A stretch of DNA of 64,000 nt from SYFT01 sp964471115 (GTDB lineage Bacteria; Acidobacteriota; Vicinamibacteria; Vicinamibacterales; SCN-69-37). The DNA lies in contig CAYYFE010000010.1 in assembly GCA_964471115.1 (NCBI GenBank), positions 1-64,000 of the forward strand, read 5' to 3'. The notes under the pieces were generated by a model, which saw only the letters and a list, made by a program, of their open reading frames with translations, was not told where the DNA came from and did not search any database. A program made the position numbers and the translations under genes. Shown one piece after another: positions 1-8,412 of the stretch (the first letter of the stretch is position 1; each line of letters opens with the position of its first letter).

Positions 1-417
1 GCGATCCAGACCATCGAGACTGCGCAGCTGCGGGCGCCCCTGCGGCTGGCCGTCACCCGCGCTGCGCAACTGGGCGTTCAGCTCCGCATACCCGGACTGA
101 AACAGGCCCACGAGCGGACTGGCCGGCAGGCTCGCGCAGACCGACTGCACCTCGGAGAACTTGCTGCTCTTGCGAAAGATGTCCAGGAAAGTGGCGGTCT
201 GCTGCTTGGCCTTCCGGAACTGGCCCAGCTTGTGCACGACGATGGCCCATGACACCGCGGAGAAGAGCAGCAGGATGAGCAGCACCGCCCACGCCAGCGG
301 CGAGGCGTGCGCGATCAACGAAACGATATCGGTGTTGCTGGTGGTGACGGGGGCTGATGAATCCCCAGCTGGACCCTGGACCTGCAAGGCCAGGGCCAGG
401 ATGCCAAGCGTGCGCAA
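1..417 (-). CDS. tolQ: TolQ/ExbB/MotA-family proton channel subunit, 5' part only
   Basis: Only the first 139 codons lie in the window; the gene continues past base 1. The start is a TTG at 417 with AGGAGG five bases upstream, and an in-frame TAG four codons upstream excludes any earlier start. A low-complexity N-terminus is followed by a membrane segment at about residues 41-61 and then the charged sequence VHKLGQFRKA. This hydrophobic-then-K/R pattern, with FLDIFRKS further on, is typical of TolQ. TolQ pairs with TolR to energise TolA/Pal or TonB at the inner membrane. ExbB cannot be ruled out because the conserved second and third helices are off the edge. It is divergent from recN. Confidence 0.75.
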   Translation of the reverse strand, partial: MRTLGILALALQVQGPAGDSSAPVTTSNTDIVSLIAHASPLAWAVLLILLLFSAVSWAIVVHKLGQFRKAKQQTATFLDIFRKSSKFSEVQSVCASLPASPLVGLFQSGYAELNAQLRSAGDGQPQGRPQLRSLDGLDR

Positions 418-534
418 CCGGACCTCCTACGTCGGGATCGAGGCGCCGCTGGGACAGCGCGAACAGCAGCGACGGTACCACGCGACTGCAGGGGTGTCAA
501 CGGCGCGCCACCGCGCGAGAGGAGGTTTGATACG

Positions 535-2268
535 ATGCCGACACCGGCACGCACACGCCAGGCCGCTTCCATCATGCTCCGTTATCTCGCGATTCGACAC
601 CTCGCGGTGATCGATCACCTCGAGGTCGATCTCGCGCCGGGTCTCACCGTCGTCACCGGTGAAACCGGCGCGGGCAAGTCGATGCTGGTGCAGGCCATCG
701 ATCTGCTGGCCGGCGGGCGCGCCAGCGCGGACCTGGTGCGCACCGGCGAAGAGCTGGCCACGGTGCAGGCGATCTTCGGCCGCGGGGACGTCGAGACGAT
801 CGTGCGTCGCGAGATCTCCGCGCAGGGACGGCATCGCGCGTTTCTCAACGACGGCCTGGTGACCTCGGCCGCGTTGCGCGAGACCGGCGCGGCCCTTGTC
901 GACCTGCACGGCCAGCACGAACATCAATCGCTGCTCAATCCGGCGGAGCATCTCGGTGTGCTCGACGGATACGCCGGGCCCGTCGCGGCGCGTGGCGCCG
1001 TGGCGGACGCGTACGAGGCGTGGCGTCAGGCCGCGACCGCGCTCCAGACGTCGCAGTTGAGCGCGCGCGAAAAGGCCGCGCGGATCGACTGGATTTCGTT
1101 TCAACTGCACGATCTCGATCGCGTGGCGCCCAAGGCGGGAGAGGACGACACGCTGGCGGCCGAACGCCAGGTGCTCGCCAGCGCGGATCGACTCACGCGC
1201 CTGGCCTCGGAAGCGTTCGGCGCGTTGTATGACGGCGACGCCGCGGCGTTGTCGTCGCTGGCCATCGTCTGGAAGCGCGTGGGCGATCTCGCCGCGCTCG
1301 ACGCGCAGTTCGCGCCGTACCTCGAACAGCGGGACGAGGTGCGGTCACGTCTCGAGGACCTCGCGTTCACCCTGCGTGATTACCTGGCGCACCTCGAGGC
1401 CTCGCCGGATCGGTTGCAGGTGGTCGAGGACCGGCTGGCCGCGCTCGACCGGCTCAAGGAGAAACACGGGCCGTCGCTGGCCGAGGTGCTGGCGCGGCAC
1501 GCGGCCCTGCGCGCAGAACTCGAGGCGCTGCAGGGGAGTGAGGCCAATGCCGCGCAACTGGAAGCGGCCGAGGCCAAGGCAAGTGAGCGATTCCGGACAG
1601 TAGCGGGTGACCTCTCAAAGGCGCGCGCCGCTGCCGCCAAGCGATTGGCCAAGGCGCTCGAGTGTTCACTCGTTGATTTGGCGATGCCATACGCGCAGGT
1701 CGAAGTTCGTGTGACCGCCCATCCTGATGACCGGTCGCGATGGTCGGCCTCCGGGTTTGATGACGTCGAGTTCTTCCTGTCACCAAACCCAGGTGAAGAG
1801 CTTCGGCCACTCGCCCGAATCGCCTCGGGCGGAGAGCTCTCGCGCATCATACTGGCGATCAAGACCCTGACCGATGCGGATGAAGCCGGCCGAACGCTGG
1901 TGTTCGACGAGGTCGACGCGGGGATCGGTGGGGAAGCGGCCGATGCGGTCGGCGAACGCCTCCGGCAACTGGCGCGTCGCTCCCAGGTCATCTGTATTAC
2001 CCACCTGCCGCAGATTGCCGCCCGGGGCGATCACCACCTGCACATCTCCAAGGAGGTGACCGGGGGCCGCACGCGCACCCGGGTTCGGGCGTTGGCCGGC
2101 GCCGACCGTGAGGCGGAGTTGGCCAGGATGATGGCGGGGCAGCAGGTATCCGCCCAGATGCTGGCCTCCGCCCGCGAGCTGCTGCAGGGGGCATCAGGCG
2201 AAGGCGAGGCAAAAGGCGAAAGCGAAAGTCCAGCGCGGGCGAAAGCGAAAGGGCGACGTGCCACGTAA
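535..2268 (+). CDS. recN: DNA repair ATPase RecN
   Basis: SMC-like ATPase that acts early in double-strand-break repair. The 577 residues carry a Walker A GETGAGKS at 42-49, a long coiled-coil-like middle, the signature SGGELSR near 431 and Walker B LVFDEVDAG near 455. AGGAGG nine bases before the ATG at 535 supports this start. An internal ATG at 574 would give the more usual N-terminus MLRYLAIRHL but has no ribosome site, so the first 13 residues are the uncertain part. The last 23 or so residues are a charged Glu/Lys/Ser-rich tail not typical of RecN. The 3' end overlaps miaB by 11 bases, implying co-transcription. Confidence 0.95.
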   Translation: MPTPARTRQAASIMLRYLAIRHLAVIDHLEVDLAPGLTVVTGETGAGKSMLVQAIDLLAGGRASADLVRTGEELATVQAIFGRGDVETIVRREISAQGRHRAFLNDGLVTSAALRETGAALVDLHGQHEHQSLLNPAEHLGVLDGYAGPVAARGAVADAYEAWRQAATALQTSQLSAREKAARIDWISFQLHDLDRVAPKAGEDDTLAAERQVLASADRLTRLASEAFGALYDGDAAALSSLAIVWKRVGDLAALDAQFAPYLEQRDEVRSRLEDLAFTLRDYLAHLEASPDRLQVVEDRLAALDRLKEKHGPSLAEVLARHAALRAELEALQGSEANAAQLEAAEAKASERFRTVAGDLSKARAAAAKRLAKALECSLVDLAMPYAQVEVRVTAHPDDRSRWSASGFDDVEFFLSPNPGEELRPLARIASGGELSRIILAIKTLTDADEAGRTLVFDEVDAGIGGEAADAVGERLRQLARRSQVICITHLPQIAARGDHHLHISKEVTGGRTRTRVRALAGADREAELARMMAGQQVSAQMLASARELLQGASGEGEAKGESESPARAKAKGRRAT

Positions 2269-3595
2269 GTATCTGGTCGAGACCGTCGGCTGTCAGATGA
2301 ACTTCCACGACGGGGAACGCATCGCGGGCCTGCTCGAGGCTGACGGGTATGTGCCCGCCGGCTCAGAGGCCGACGCCGATGTCGTCGTCATCAACACCTG
2401 CTCGGTTCGGGAGCGGGCCGAGGAAAAGCTGTACACGCGGCTGGGGGAGATTCGCGTGGCGGCCGCGGAACGCGGCCGGCGGCCCCAGGTGGCCGTCACC
2501 GGGTGTGTGGCGCAGCAGGAAGGCGACAAACTCCTCAAACGCGACCCGTCCATTGACGTCATCGTGGGCACCCAGGCCACCAAGCAGCTCACCACGCTGC
2601 TGGCGAAGGCGCGGGAGTCCCGTCCGGGCCGGGTCGACATCAATCCCTATGAGGATGTGTCGTTCCCGCTCGGCATGGCCAAGCCGTCTGACCCCGTGCG
2701 GGCGTGGGTCACCATCATCGAAGGCTGCAACGAGTTCTGTTCGTTCTGCGTGGTGCCGTATACGCGTGGTCACGAACGGATGCGCCCGGTGGCCGACATC
2801 CTGGCCGAGGTTCGGCGCGCGGCTGAGTCGGGCCGCATGGAGGTGCAGCTGCTCGGGCAGATCGTCAACCACTATCAGGCGCCTGACGACCCGGGATGCG
2901 ACTTTGCGGAACTGCTCAATCGGGTCAGTGAGGTGCCGGGCATCGCGCGAATTCGTTTTGCGAGTCCCCATCCGCGGCACGCTTCAGACCGATTGATCGA
3001 GGTGCTGCGCGACAACCCCAAGGTCTGCAAGCACTTTCATCTGCCGGTGCAGTCCGGGTCGAACGCCGTGCTCAAGGCCATGCGCCGGCGTTACACCCGC
3101 GAGGAATACCTCTCCCTGGTCTATCGGCTTCGGGCCGCCGTTCCGGGTATCTCGGTTTCGACGGACATGATCGTGGGCTTCCCGGGGGAGACCGAAGAGG
3201 ACTTTGCCCAGACGCTCGATCTGGTCCGCCAGGCGCAGTTCCAGTTCATGTATTCCTTCAAGTACTCGCCACGGCCCAATACACTGGCCGACAAGCGGAT
3301 GGCCGACGATGTCCCGGAGGCGGAGAAGACGCGCCGGATCATGGCGTTGCAGCAGCTGCAGGGAGAGATTCAGCGCGCGATCTACGAATCCATGGTCGGC
3401 CAGGTCGTCGACGTGCTGGTTGAGGGCGCGTCGCGCCGGCGGGAGTGGGAGCTGACGGGCCGAACGAGCGGCTGGGCTCCGGTGAACTTCGCCGGGGGCG
3501 CGGACCTGGTGGGACGCCTGGTGCCCGTGCGCCTGACGACGGCCGGGCCGAACAGTTTGCGGGGCGAGCTTGTGGGAGGCGGCAATGCTGATTGA
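2258..3595 (+). CDS. miaB: tRNA-2-methylthio-N6-dimethylallyladenosine synthase MiaB
   Basis: Radical-SAM methylthiotransferase that modifies i6A37 of tRNAs to ms2i6A. The 445 residues show the three N-terminal cluster cysteines C12, C48 and C83, then the radical SAM motif GCNEFCSFC (C157, C161, C164), and a C-terminal TRAM-like RNA-binding region ending near residue 440. The start is GTG inside the end of recN. One family motif usually written LLGQNVNSY reads LLGQIVNHY here, a conservative variation. It is followed by the nuclease-domain gene with 10 bases of overlap. Confidence 0.96.
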   Translation: MPRKYLVETVGCQMNFHDGERIAGLLEADGYVPAGSEADADVVVINTCSVRERAEEKLYTRLGEIRVAAAERGRRPQVAVTGCVAQQEGDKLLKRDPSIDVIVGTQATKQLTTLLAKARESRPGRVDINPYEDVSFPLGMAKPSDPVRAWVTIIEGCNEFCSFCVVPYTRGHERMRPVADILAEVRRAAESGRMEVQLLGQIVNHYQAPDDPGCDFAELLNRVSEVPGIARIRFASPHPRHASDRLIEVLRDNPKVCKHFHLPVQSGSNAVLKAMRRRYTREEYLSLVYRLRAAVPGISVSTDMIVGFPGETEEDFAQTLDLVRQAQFQFMYSFKYSPRPNTLADKRMADDVPEAEKTRRIMALQQLQGEIQRAIYESMVGQVVDVLVEGASRRREWELTGRTSGWAPVNFAGGADLVGRLVPVRLTTAGPNSLRGELVGGGNAD

Positions 3596-4082
3596 GATGG
3601 CCATCAAGGGCCTGATGGTGGATCCGCTGACCAACCTGCCGATCATCATCCTGCGAGACGAGACGAACGAGCGGGTCCTGCCGATCTGGGTGGGGCCGGT
3701 CGAGGCCAATGCGATCGCGCTGCAGGTGGAGAACGTCACCACGCCGCGTCCCATGACGCATGACCTGCTGCGTCAGGTCCTGGCGCAACTGGGCGGCACG
3801 CTGACGCGGGTCATCATCCACGACCTGCGCGAGAGCACGTTCTACGCCTACCTCGAGATCCTCCGGCGGTTGCCTGACGGCGGTGAAGAGCGCCATCTGG
3901 TTGATGCCCGGCCGAGTGACGCGCTCGCGTTGTCGCTGCGCACCAAGGTCCCTGTCTTCGTCAATGTGCAGGTCTTCGAGCACGCGAGGGGGGCGGATGT
4001 GGCGCCTCAGCAGGTCGACCAGGAGCGCTTGCAGCGCTGGCTCGAGAGTCTGGACCCGGATGATCTCGGCTACAAGATGTAG
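3585..4082 (+). CDS. Bifunctional nuclease domain (BFN/DUF151) protein
   Basis: 165 residues matching the BFN family: an N-terminal MAIKGLMVDPLTNLPI, the acidic block VLPIWVGPVEANAIAL near residues 28-43, and VDARPSDALALSLR near 107-120. These are the hallmark segments of the DUF151 fold. Family members have reported DNase/RNase activity in some organisms; the role here is unknown. I start at ATG 3585, five bases after GGGAGG; a TTG at 3570 is possible but inferior. It overlaps the end of miaB and its TAG overlaps the GTG of parA, so it sits inside one transcription unit with recN, miaB and parAB. Confidence 0.88.
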   Translation: MLIEMAIKGLMVDPLTNLPIIILRDETNERVLPIWVGPVEANAIALQVENVTTPRPMTHDLLRQVLAQLGGTLTRVIIHDLRESTFYAYLEILRRLPDGGEERHLVDARPSDALALSLRTKVPVFVNVQVFEHARGADVAPQQVDQERLQRWLESLDPDDLGYKM

Positions 4083-4861
4083 TGAGTGTAGAATCGCCGC
4101 AGCGGATGATCATTTCCATTGCCAATCAAAAAGGCGGCGTCGGTAAGACGACGACTGCCATCAACCTTGCGGCCGCGTTTGCCATGCGAGGCCGCCGGAC
4201 CCTGCTCATCGACCTGGATCCCCAGGCCAACAGCACCATGTCGTACGTCGACATGACCACAGTCGAGCAGTCGGTCTACGACGCGATCACGGACCCGTCG
4301 GTGTCCATGGCGGACATCATCAAGCCCGCCTCACAGGAGCACCTCTGGGTGGCGCCGTCGCGGATTGCGCTGGCCAAGCTCGAGGGCAAGCTGGTGGGCG
4401 AGCTTGACTCGCATTTCCGCCTGAAGGACAAGCTGGCTCAGGTCCTTAAGGACTACGACGTGGTGGTCATCGACTGCCCGCCGGCGCTCGGGTTGCTGAC
4501 GGTGAACGCGCTGGTGGCCTCCACACATCTGCTGATTCCGATTCAGTCGTCGTACTTCGCGCTGGAGGGCACGGACGACCTGCTCGAGACGATTGAAAAA
4601 GTGCGGATGCGCGCCAACCCTGATCTGCGGATCCTTGGGGTGGTCATCACGATGCACGACAAGCGCACGGCGCTGGCCCGGGACATCCGGGCGCAGATCG
4701 ACAAGGTGTTTGGGAACAAGGTCTTCAAGACCGTCATCACGAAGTCCGTCCGGTTGGAGGAAAGCCCAGCCTACAAGGAATCGATTTTCAAGTTCGCGCC
4801 CGAGTCGTCAGGTGCGACCGAGTACTACCGGCTTTGCGAGGAGGTCATGGATCGTGTCTAA
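4082..4861 (+). CDS. parA: Chromosome-partitioning ATPase ParA (Soj)
   Basis: 259-residue Walker-type ATPase of the ParA/MinD family that positions ParB-parS complexes on the nucleoid. The deviant Walker A KGGVGKTT is at 17-24, the LLIDLDPQANST segment follows, and the Walker B-like VVVIDCPPALG is near residue 129. The GTG at 4082 overlaps the previous stop codon. An ATG at 4106 gives the commoner N-terminus MIISIANQKGG. Neither has a clear ribosome site, so the first eight residues are unsure. It overlaps parB by 8 bases. Confidence 0.93.
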   Translation: MSVESPQRMIISIANQKGGVGKTTTAINLAAAFAMRGRRTLLIDLDPQANSTMSYVDMTTVEQSVYDAITDPSVSMADIIKPASQEHLWVAPSRIALAKLEGKLVGELDSHFRLKDKLAQVLKDYDVVVIDCPPALGLLTVNALVASTHLLIPIQSSYFALEGTDDLLETIEKVRMRANPDLRILGVVITMHDKRTALARDIRAQIDKVFGNKVFKTVITKSVRLEESPAYKESIFKFAPESSGATEYYRLCEEVMDRV

Positions 4862-5681
4862 ACGAGGATTGCCAACCAGCCTGAAGATGCGGCACGACGA
4901 GCATTACGTTGATGCCCTGACCAACCCGGCCGGGGCGCCCATCGGCCGGATGATTCCCATCGACCTGATTGACCCCAATCCGGACCAGCCGCGCCAGGTC
5001 ATGGGAGACCTGTCAGAGCTCATGGCGTCGATCGCCGAGAAGGGGATCATCGAACCGCTGGTCGTCCGCCAGAAGGGTGGGCGCTATCAGATTGTGGCCG
5101 GCGAACGCCGTTACCAGGCCTCCGTGCAGGTCGGTTTGCGGGAGTTGCCCGTTGTCATTCGGGATGTCGACGACAACGAAATCATGGAGATTGCGCTGGT
5201 CGAGAACATCCAGCGTAAGGACCTGAGCCCGTTTGAAGAAGCCGAGGCGCTCCACGTATTGGCCGAACGCTGCGGGTATACCCACGAAGATCTGGCGCGT
5301 CGCATGGGGAAGTCGCGCACGGCCGTGACCGAGTCGCTCTCGCTGGCGCAGATGCCGGCCGAGGTCAGAAACCTTTGTCGGCTGGCCGACATTTCGTCTA
5401 AATCGTTGCTTTTACAGGTAGTTAGGCAACAGGACCCTCAGAAAATGGTCGCCTTCATCGAGAAGCTGACACGTGAGGGTTCCGGCGGCGCGGTGACCAG
5501 GGAGCAGGCGCGGAAGGTGGCGGCCAAGCCGAAGCCCGGCCGTCCAAAGGCCTTTGTCTTTCAGTACCGGCCGCCGGCCAAGACCTTCAATCTGAAGCTT
5601 CAGTTCAAGAAGTCCGACGTCGACAAAGCCGAAGTTATTTCGGCGCTGCAGCAGATCATCGAAGAGCTCCGCAAGGGCTGA
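4854..5681 (+). CDS. parB: Chromosome-partitioning protein ParB (Spo0J)
   Basis: 275 residues. The start is a GTG at 4854 with AGGAGG nine bases upstream, still inside the end of parA. The N-terminal CTP-binding ParB domain has the box GERRYQA at 83-89 (normally GERRWRA or GERRYRA) and the segment ENIQRKDLSPFEEA at 117-130. A helix-turn-helix follows at about 142-165 (EDLARRMGKSRTAVTESL). The C-terminus ends in a short lysine-rich dimerisation-like segment. It binds parS sites and spreads on DNA with ParA. I did not recognise a parS palindrome in the window. The gene closes a five-gene plus-strand cluster. Confidence 0.93.
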   Translation: MSKRGLPTSLKMRHDEHYVDALTNPAGAPIGRMIPIDLIDPNPDQPRQVMGDLSELMASIAEKGIIEPLVVRQKGGRYQIVAGERRYQASVQVGLRELPVVIRDVDDNEIMEIALVENIQRKDLSPFEEAEALHVLAERCGYTHEDLARRMGKSRTAVTESLSLAQMPAEVRNLCRLADISSKSLLLQVVRQQDPQKMVAFIEKLTREGSGGAVTREQARKVAAKPKPGRPKAFVFQYRPPAKTFNLKLQFKKSDVDKAEVISALQQIIEELRKG

Positions 5682-6081
5682 CGCCTCGACCGCTGCGACG
5701 CGGAGAGCGGAGCGCATTGGCGTCTCCGGGCCAAGAGCGCGTTCCTGAGTGCATAGGTATTCAGGGCGGGTGCATGGTCCGCAAGGTCCACAGGGTTCAC
5801 AAGGTCCGCAGGGTCCACAAGGTCCGCAGGGTCCACAAGGTCCGCAGGGTTCACAAGGTCCGCAGGGTTCACAAGGGGCCCAGAGAGTGGAAGGGTTCCT
5901 GGGGTTCTAGGGTTCGGCGGGGCCATGGGGCGCTCGCTGGAATTCGGGAATTCGTGCGTATTACATGACATAACATTTCTTATCGGACGTTTGAGGTGTG
6001 CCGCGGAAAAGTGCCCTGTGGAAGGATCGCGGATCCCAAAACGGCCCAATTCGCCGTGATATCGTCAAACCCGACGTCCGG
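5682..6081. other. 400-bp non-coding stretch between parB and lptFG
   Basis: No credible gene. It holds the 18-bp tandem repeat array (5783-5872, annotated separately), then degenerate G-rich direct repeats of the GGGTTC type at about 5894-5917, and two adjacent GAATTC sites near 5939-5952. From about 5960 the sequence turns AT-richer (TTACATGACATAACATTTCTTATC), unlike the surrounding high GC. That is where a promoter for lptFG would be expected, although I cannot assign -35 and -10 boxes with confidence. Confidence 0.6.
5783..5872. repeat. Five tandem copies of an 18-bp unit
   Basis: Five head-to-tail units of AAGGTCCRCAGGGTYCAC fill 5783-5800, 5801-5818, 5819-5836, 5837-5854 and 5855-5872, with a half unit just before and a decayed unit just after. 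Each unit is itself two related 9-bp halves (AAGGTCCGC and AGGGTTCAC). Variation is limited to positions 8 and 15. The array lies about 100 bp after parB, a position where iterons or binding-site arrays occur on replicons. A neutral minisatellite is an equally good explanation. Confidence 0.9.
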
Positions 6082-8412
6082 ATGCGCACCCTCGACCGAT
6101 ACCTGATTCGCGAAAGCCTCGGCCCGTTTGCGCTGGCCCTGGTCCTCTTCACGTTCCTGCTGGCCATCCAGCCGATGCTGAGCATGGCCGAGGTCCTGGT
6201 CTCCAAAGGCACCCCGATCCCCACGGTCGGATACCTGCTCCTGACCCTGTTGCCGCACGCCCTCGGCCTGACCATCCCCATGGCCTTTCTGGCCGCCATC
6301 GTCATGGCCCTCGGCCGGCTGTCCGGCGACCGCGAGGCCGTGGCCCTGCTGGCCTGCGGTGTCAGCCCGCTCCGGATGTTGCGGCCCGTACTGGTGATGG
6401 CCACGGTCGCCGCCGGTCTGACCTTTTACGTCCTGGTCTGGCTCATGCCGGTCGCCAACCAGACCTACATGGACGTGACCTTCGACCTGACCCGCAAGAT
6501 GGCGGCCCAGGACATCAAGCCCCGGCTGTTTTACGAGGGGTTCACCGGCCGGGTCATCCTGATCGGCGACCGGACCCCGGACGGCCTCTGGCGGCAGGTC
6601 ATGCTGGCCGATACGTCGCAGCCCGGCCGCCCGGCCGTCCAGCTGGCCGAATCGGGCCGGCTGGTCATCGACGAACAGCGCCAGCTGGTCAACATCGTGC
6701 TGGACGGCGTCTCCGGCTACCGGCCGTTGCCCGACGGCCAGGAGTACCAGCGCCAGCGGTCGGACCGGGAGGTCATCCAGATCGACCCGGCGGTGGTCTT
6801 CGGCGTCGGCAGCCAGGCCACCCGGCACATGAACGCGATGTCGCTGGCTGAGCTGGACGCGGCCGCGGCCGACAAGGTGACCGTCGGCCTCTCGCCACAC
6901 AACGAGATCATGGCGAAGCAGCAGCGGTTCTCATTTCCCGTGGCCTGTTTCGTGTTCGCCCTGATCGGCCTGGCCCTGGGCCTGCACACGCGCAAGGAAG
7001 GCAAGATGGCCGGGTTCGCCATCGGCATCGTCGTCATCATGGCCTACTACGGCGTGATGGCCGTGTTTGAAGGGCGGACCAAGGCGATGCAGTTTCCGGC
7101 GGTCTGGGCCCGGTGGATGCCGAACATCGTCCTGGGCGTGGTGGGGCTCTGGCTGCTCGCGCGCAAGATGACCGGCGCGCGCCGGACGGAACTGCGAGTG
7201 CCGGCTGCCCTGGCAGGGCTGATTCCGGCGGCGTGGCGGCGCAAGGACGCCGGCGCCCAGGTGCAGCCGGACGGGGTGCCGTCGGGCGGCCGCGTGGTCC
7301 TGGTCATCCGGTTCCCGCACCTCGAACTGCCCCGCCCGCAGTTGCTGGATCTGTATGTCGCCGGGCGATATCTCCGCACCATCGTGCTCGCCTTCTTCGG
7401 ACTCCTGTCGCTGTACTACATCATCGAGTTCATCGAGCTGTCCGAGAAGGTCCAGAAAGGCAACGCCACACTCGGCATGGTGCTGGAGTACTTCTATTAC
7501 GCGACGCCGACGTTCGTGTATTTCGTGCTGCCGCTGGCGACGCTGGTGGCCGTGTTGACGACGTTCGGCGGGTTGACACGGACCAACGAACTGACCGTGT
7601 TGCGCGCGTGCGGCGTCAGTCTCTACCGCACGGCCCTGCCGCTGCTGCTCCTGGCGCTGGTCTGGAGCGGCCTGCTGTTTCTGCTCGAGGATCGGGTGCT
7701 GGCGCATTCACAGCGCCGGGCCGAGGTCCTGCGCGACGTCATTCGTGACCGCCCGCCCCGCACCTTCAACATCGCAAACCGCAACTGGCTGGCCGGCAAG
7801 GACGGTCGGCTGTACTACTACGCGGTGTATGACGCGCGACAGCGGACGCTGCATCAGTTGTCAGTGTTCGACGTCGCGCAGCAGCCGTACCGGCTCGTGC
7901 GCCATACCTCCGCGGCCCGCGCGCACTACGATGACGGCACCTGGCAGGCCGCCGACGGCTGGGTGCAGCAGTTCGGCAATGACGACCGCGTCCGCCGCGA
8001 GGCATTCGCGGGGCGGGCGCTTTCGCTGATGGAGCCCGAGGACATCGGCACCGAGCAACTCGACGCCACGCTGATGAACTACGGCGAGCTGCAGGGGTAC
8101 ATCGAACGCCTGGACCAGAGCGGCCTGAACATCACCGAACACCGTGTCGAGCTGCACCGCAAGCTCGCCTTCCCTTTCGTCACCCTCGTGATGACGCTGC
8201 TGGCGGTGCCCTTCGGCCTGACGACGGGCCGGCGCGGCGCGTTGTACGGCATCGGGCTGGCGATGGCGCTGGCCGTGTCGTACCTGGTCGTCTCACACGT
8301 GTTCGTCGCGTTCGGGAATGCGTCGATGTTGCCCCCCGCGTTATCGGCGTGGGCCACGAACGGTGTGTTTGCCGCCGGCGCGTTGTACCTGTTGTTCACC
8401 GTGCGGACGTGA
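6082..8412 (+). CDS. lptFG: Fused LptF-LptG lipopolysaccharide export permease
   Basis: LptF and LptG are normally separate inner-membrane subunits of the LptB2FG ABC transporter that extracts LPS for the Lpt bridge. Here one 776-residue protein contains both. Residues 1 to about 363 form an LptF-like unit (start MRTLDRYLIRESLGPFALAL, paired membrane helices, periplasmic beta-jellyroll region, terminal helices). Residues 364-421 are a charged linker. Residues 422-776 form a second unit beginning LLDLYVAGRYLRTIVLAFFG with the same architecture. I start at ATG 6082; an upstream GTG at 5998 would add an unlikely basic leader. The 3' end overlaps the convergent PHP gene by 17 bases. Confidence 0.88.
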   Translation: MRTLDRYLIRESLGPFALALVLFTFLLAIQPMLSMAEVLVSKGTPIPTVGYLLLTLLPHALGLTIPMAFLAAIVMALGRLSGDREAVALLACGVSPLRMLRPVLVMATVAAGLTFYVLVWLMPVANQTYMDVTFDLTRKMAAQDIKPRLFYEGFTGRVILIGDRTPDGLWRQVMLADTSQPGRPAVQLAESGRLVIDEQRQLVNIVLDGVSGYRPLPDGQEYQRQRSDREVIQIDPAVVFGVGSQATRHMNAMSLAELDAAAADKVTVGLSPHNEIMAKQQRFSFPVACFVFALIGLALGLHTRKEGKMAGFAIGIVVIMAYYGVMAVFEGRTKAMQFPAVWARWMPNIVLGVVGLWLLARKMTGARRTELRVPAALAGLIPAAWRRKDAGAQVQPDGVPSGGRVVLVIRFPHLELPRPQLLDLYVAGRYLRTIVLAFFGLLSLYYIIEFIELSEKVQKGNATLGMVLEYFYYATPTFVYFVLPLATLVAVLTTFGGLTRTNELTVLRACGVSLYRTALPLLLLALVWSGLLFLLEDRVLAHSQRRAEVLRDVIRDRPPRTFNIANRNWLAGKDGRLYYYAVYDARQRTLHQLSVFDVAQQPYRLVRHTSAARAHYDDGTWQAADGWVQQFGNDDRVRREAFAGRALSLMEPEDIGTEQLDATLMNYGELQGYIERLDQSGLNITEHRVELHRKLAFPFVTLVMTLLAVPFGLTTGRRGALYGIGLAMALAVSYLVVSHVFVAFGNASMLPPALSAWATNGVFAAGALYLLFTVRT

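Noticed and set aside
5783..5872. Possible CRISPR array
   Set aside because: Repeats are directly adjacent with no unique spacers, and no cas genes are present.
5600..6049. A minus-strand open frame encoding repeated VNPADL hexapeptides
   Set aside because: The hexapeptides are only the translation of the 18-bp DNA repeats, and the frame runs antisense into parB with no start signal.
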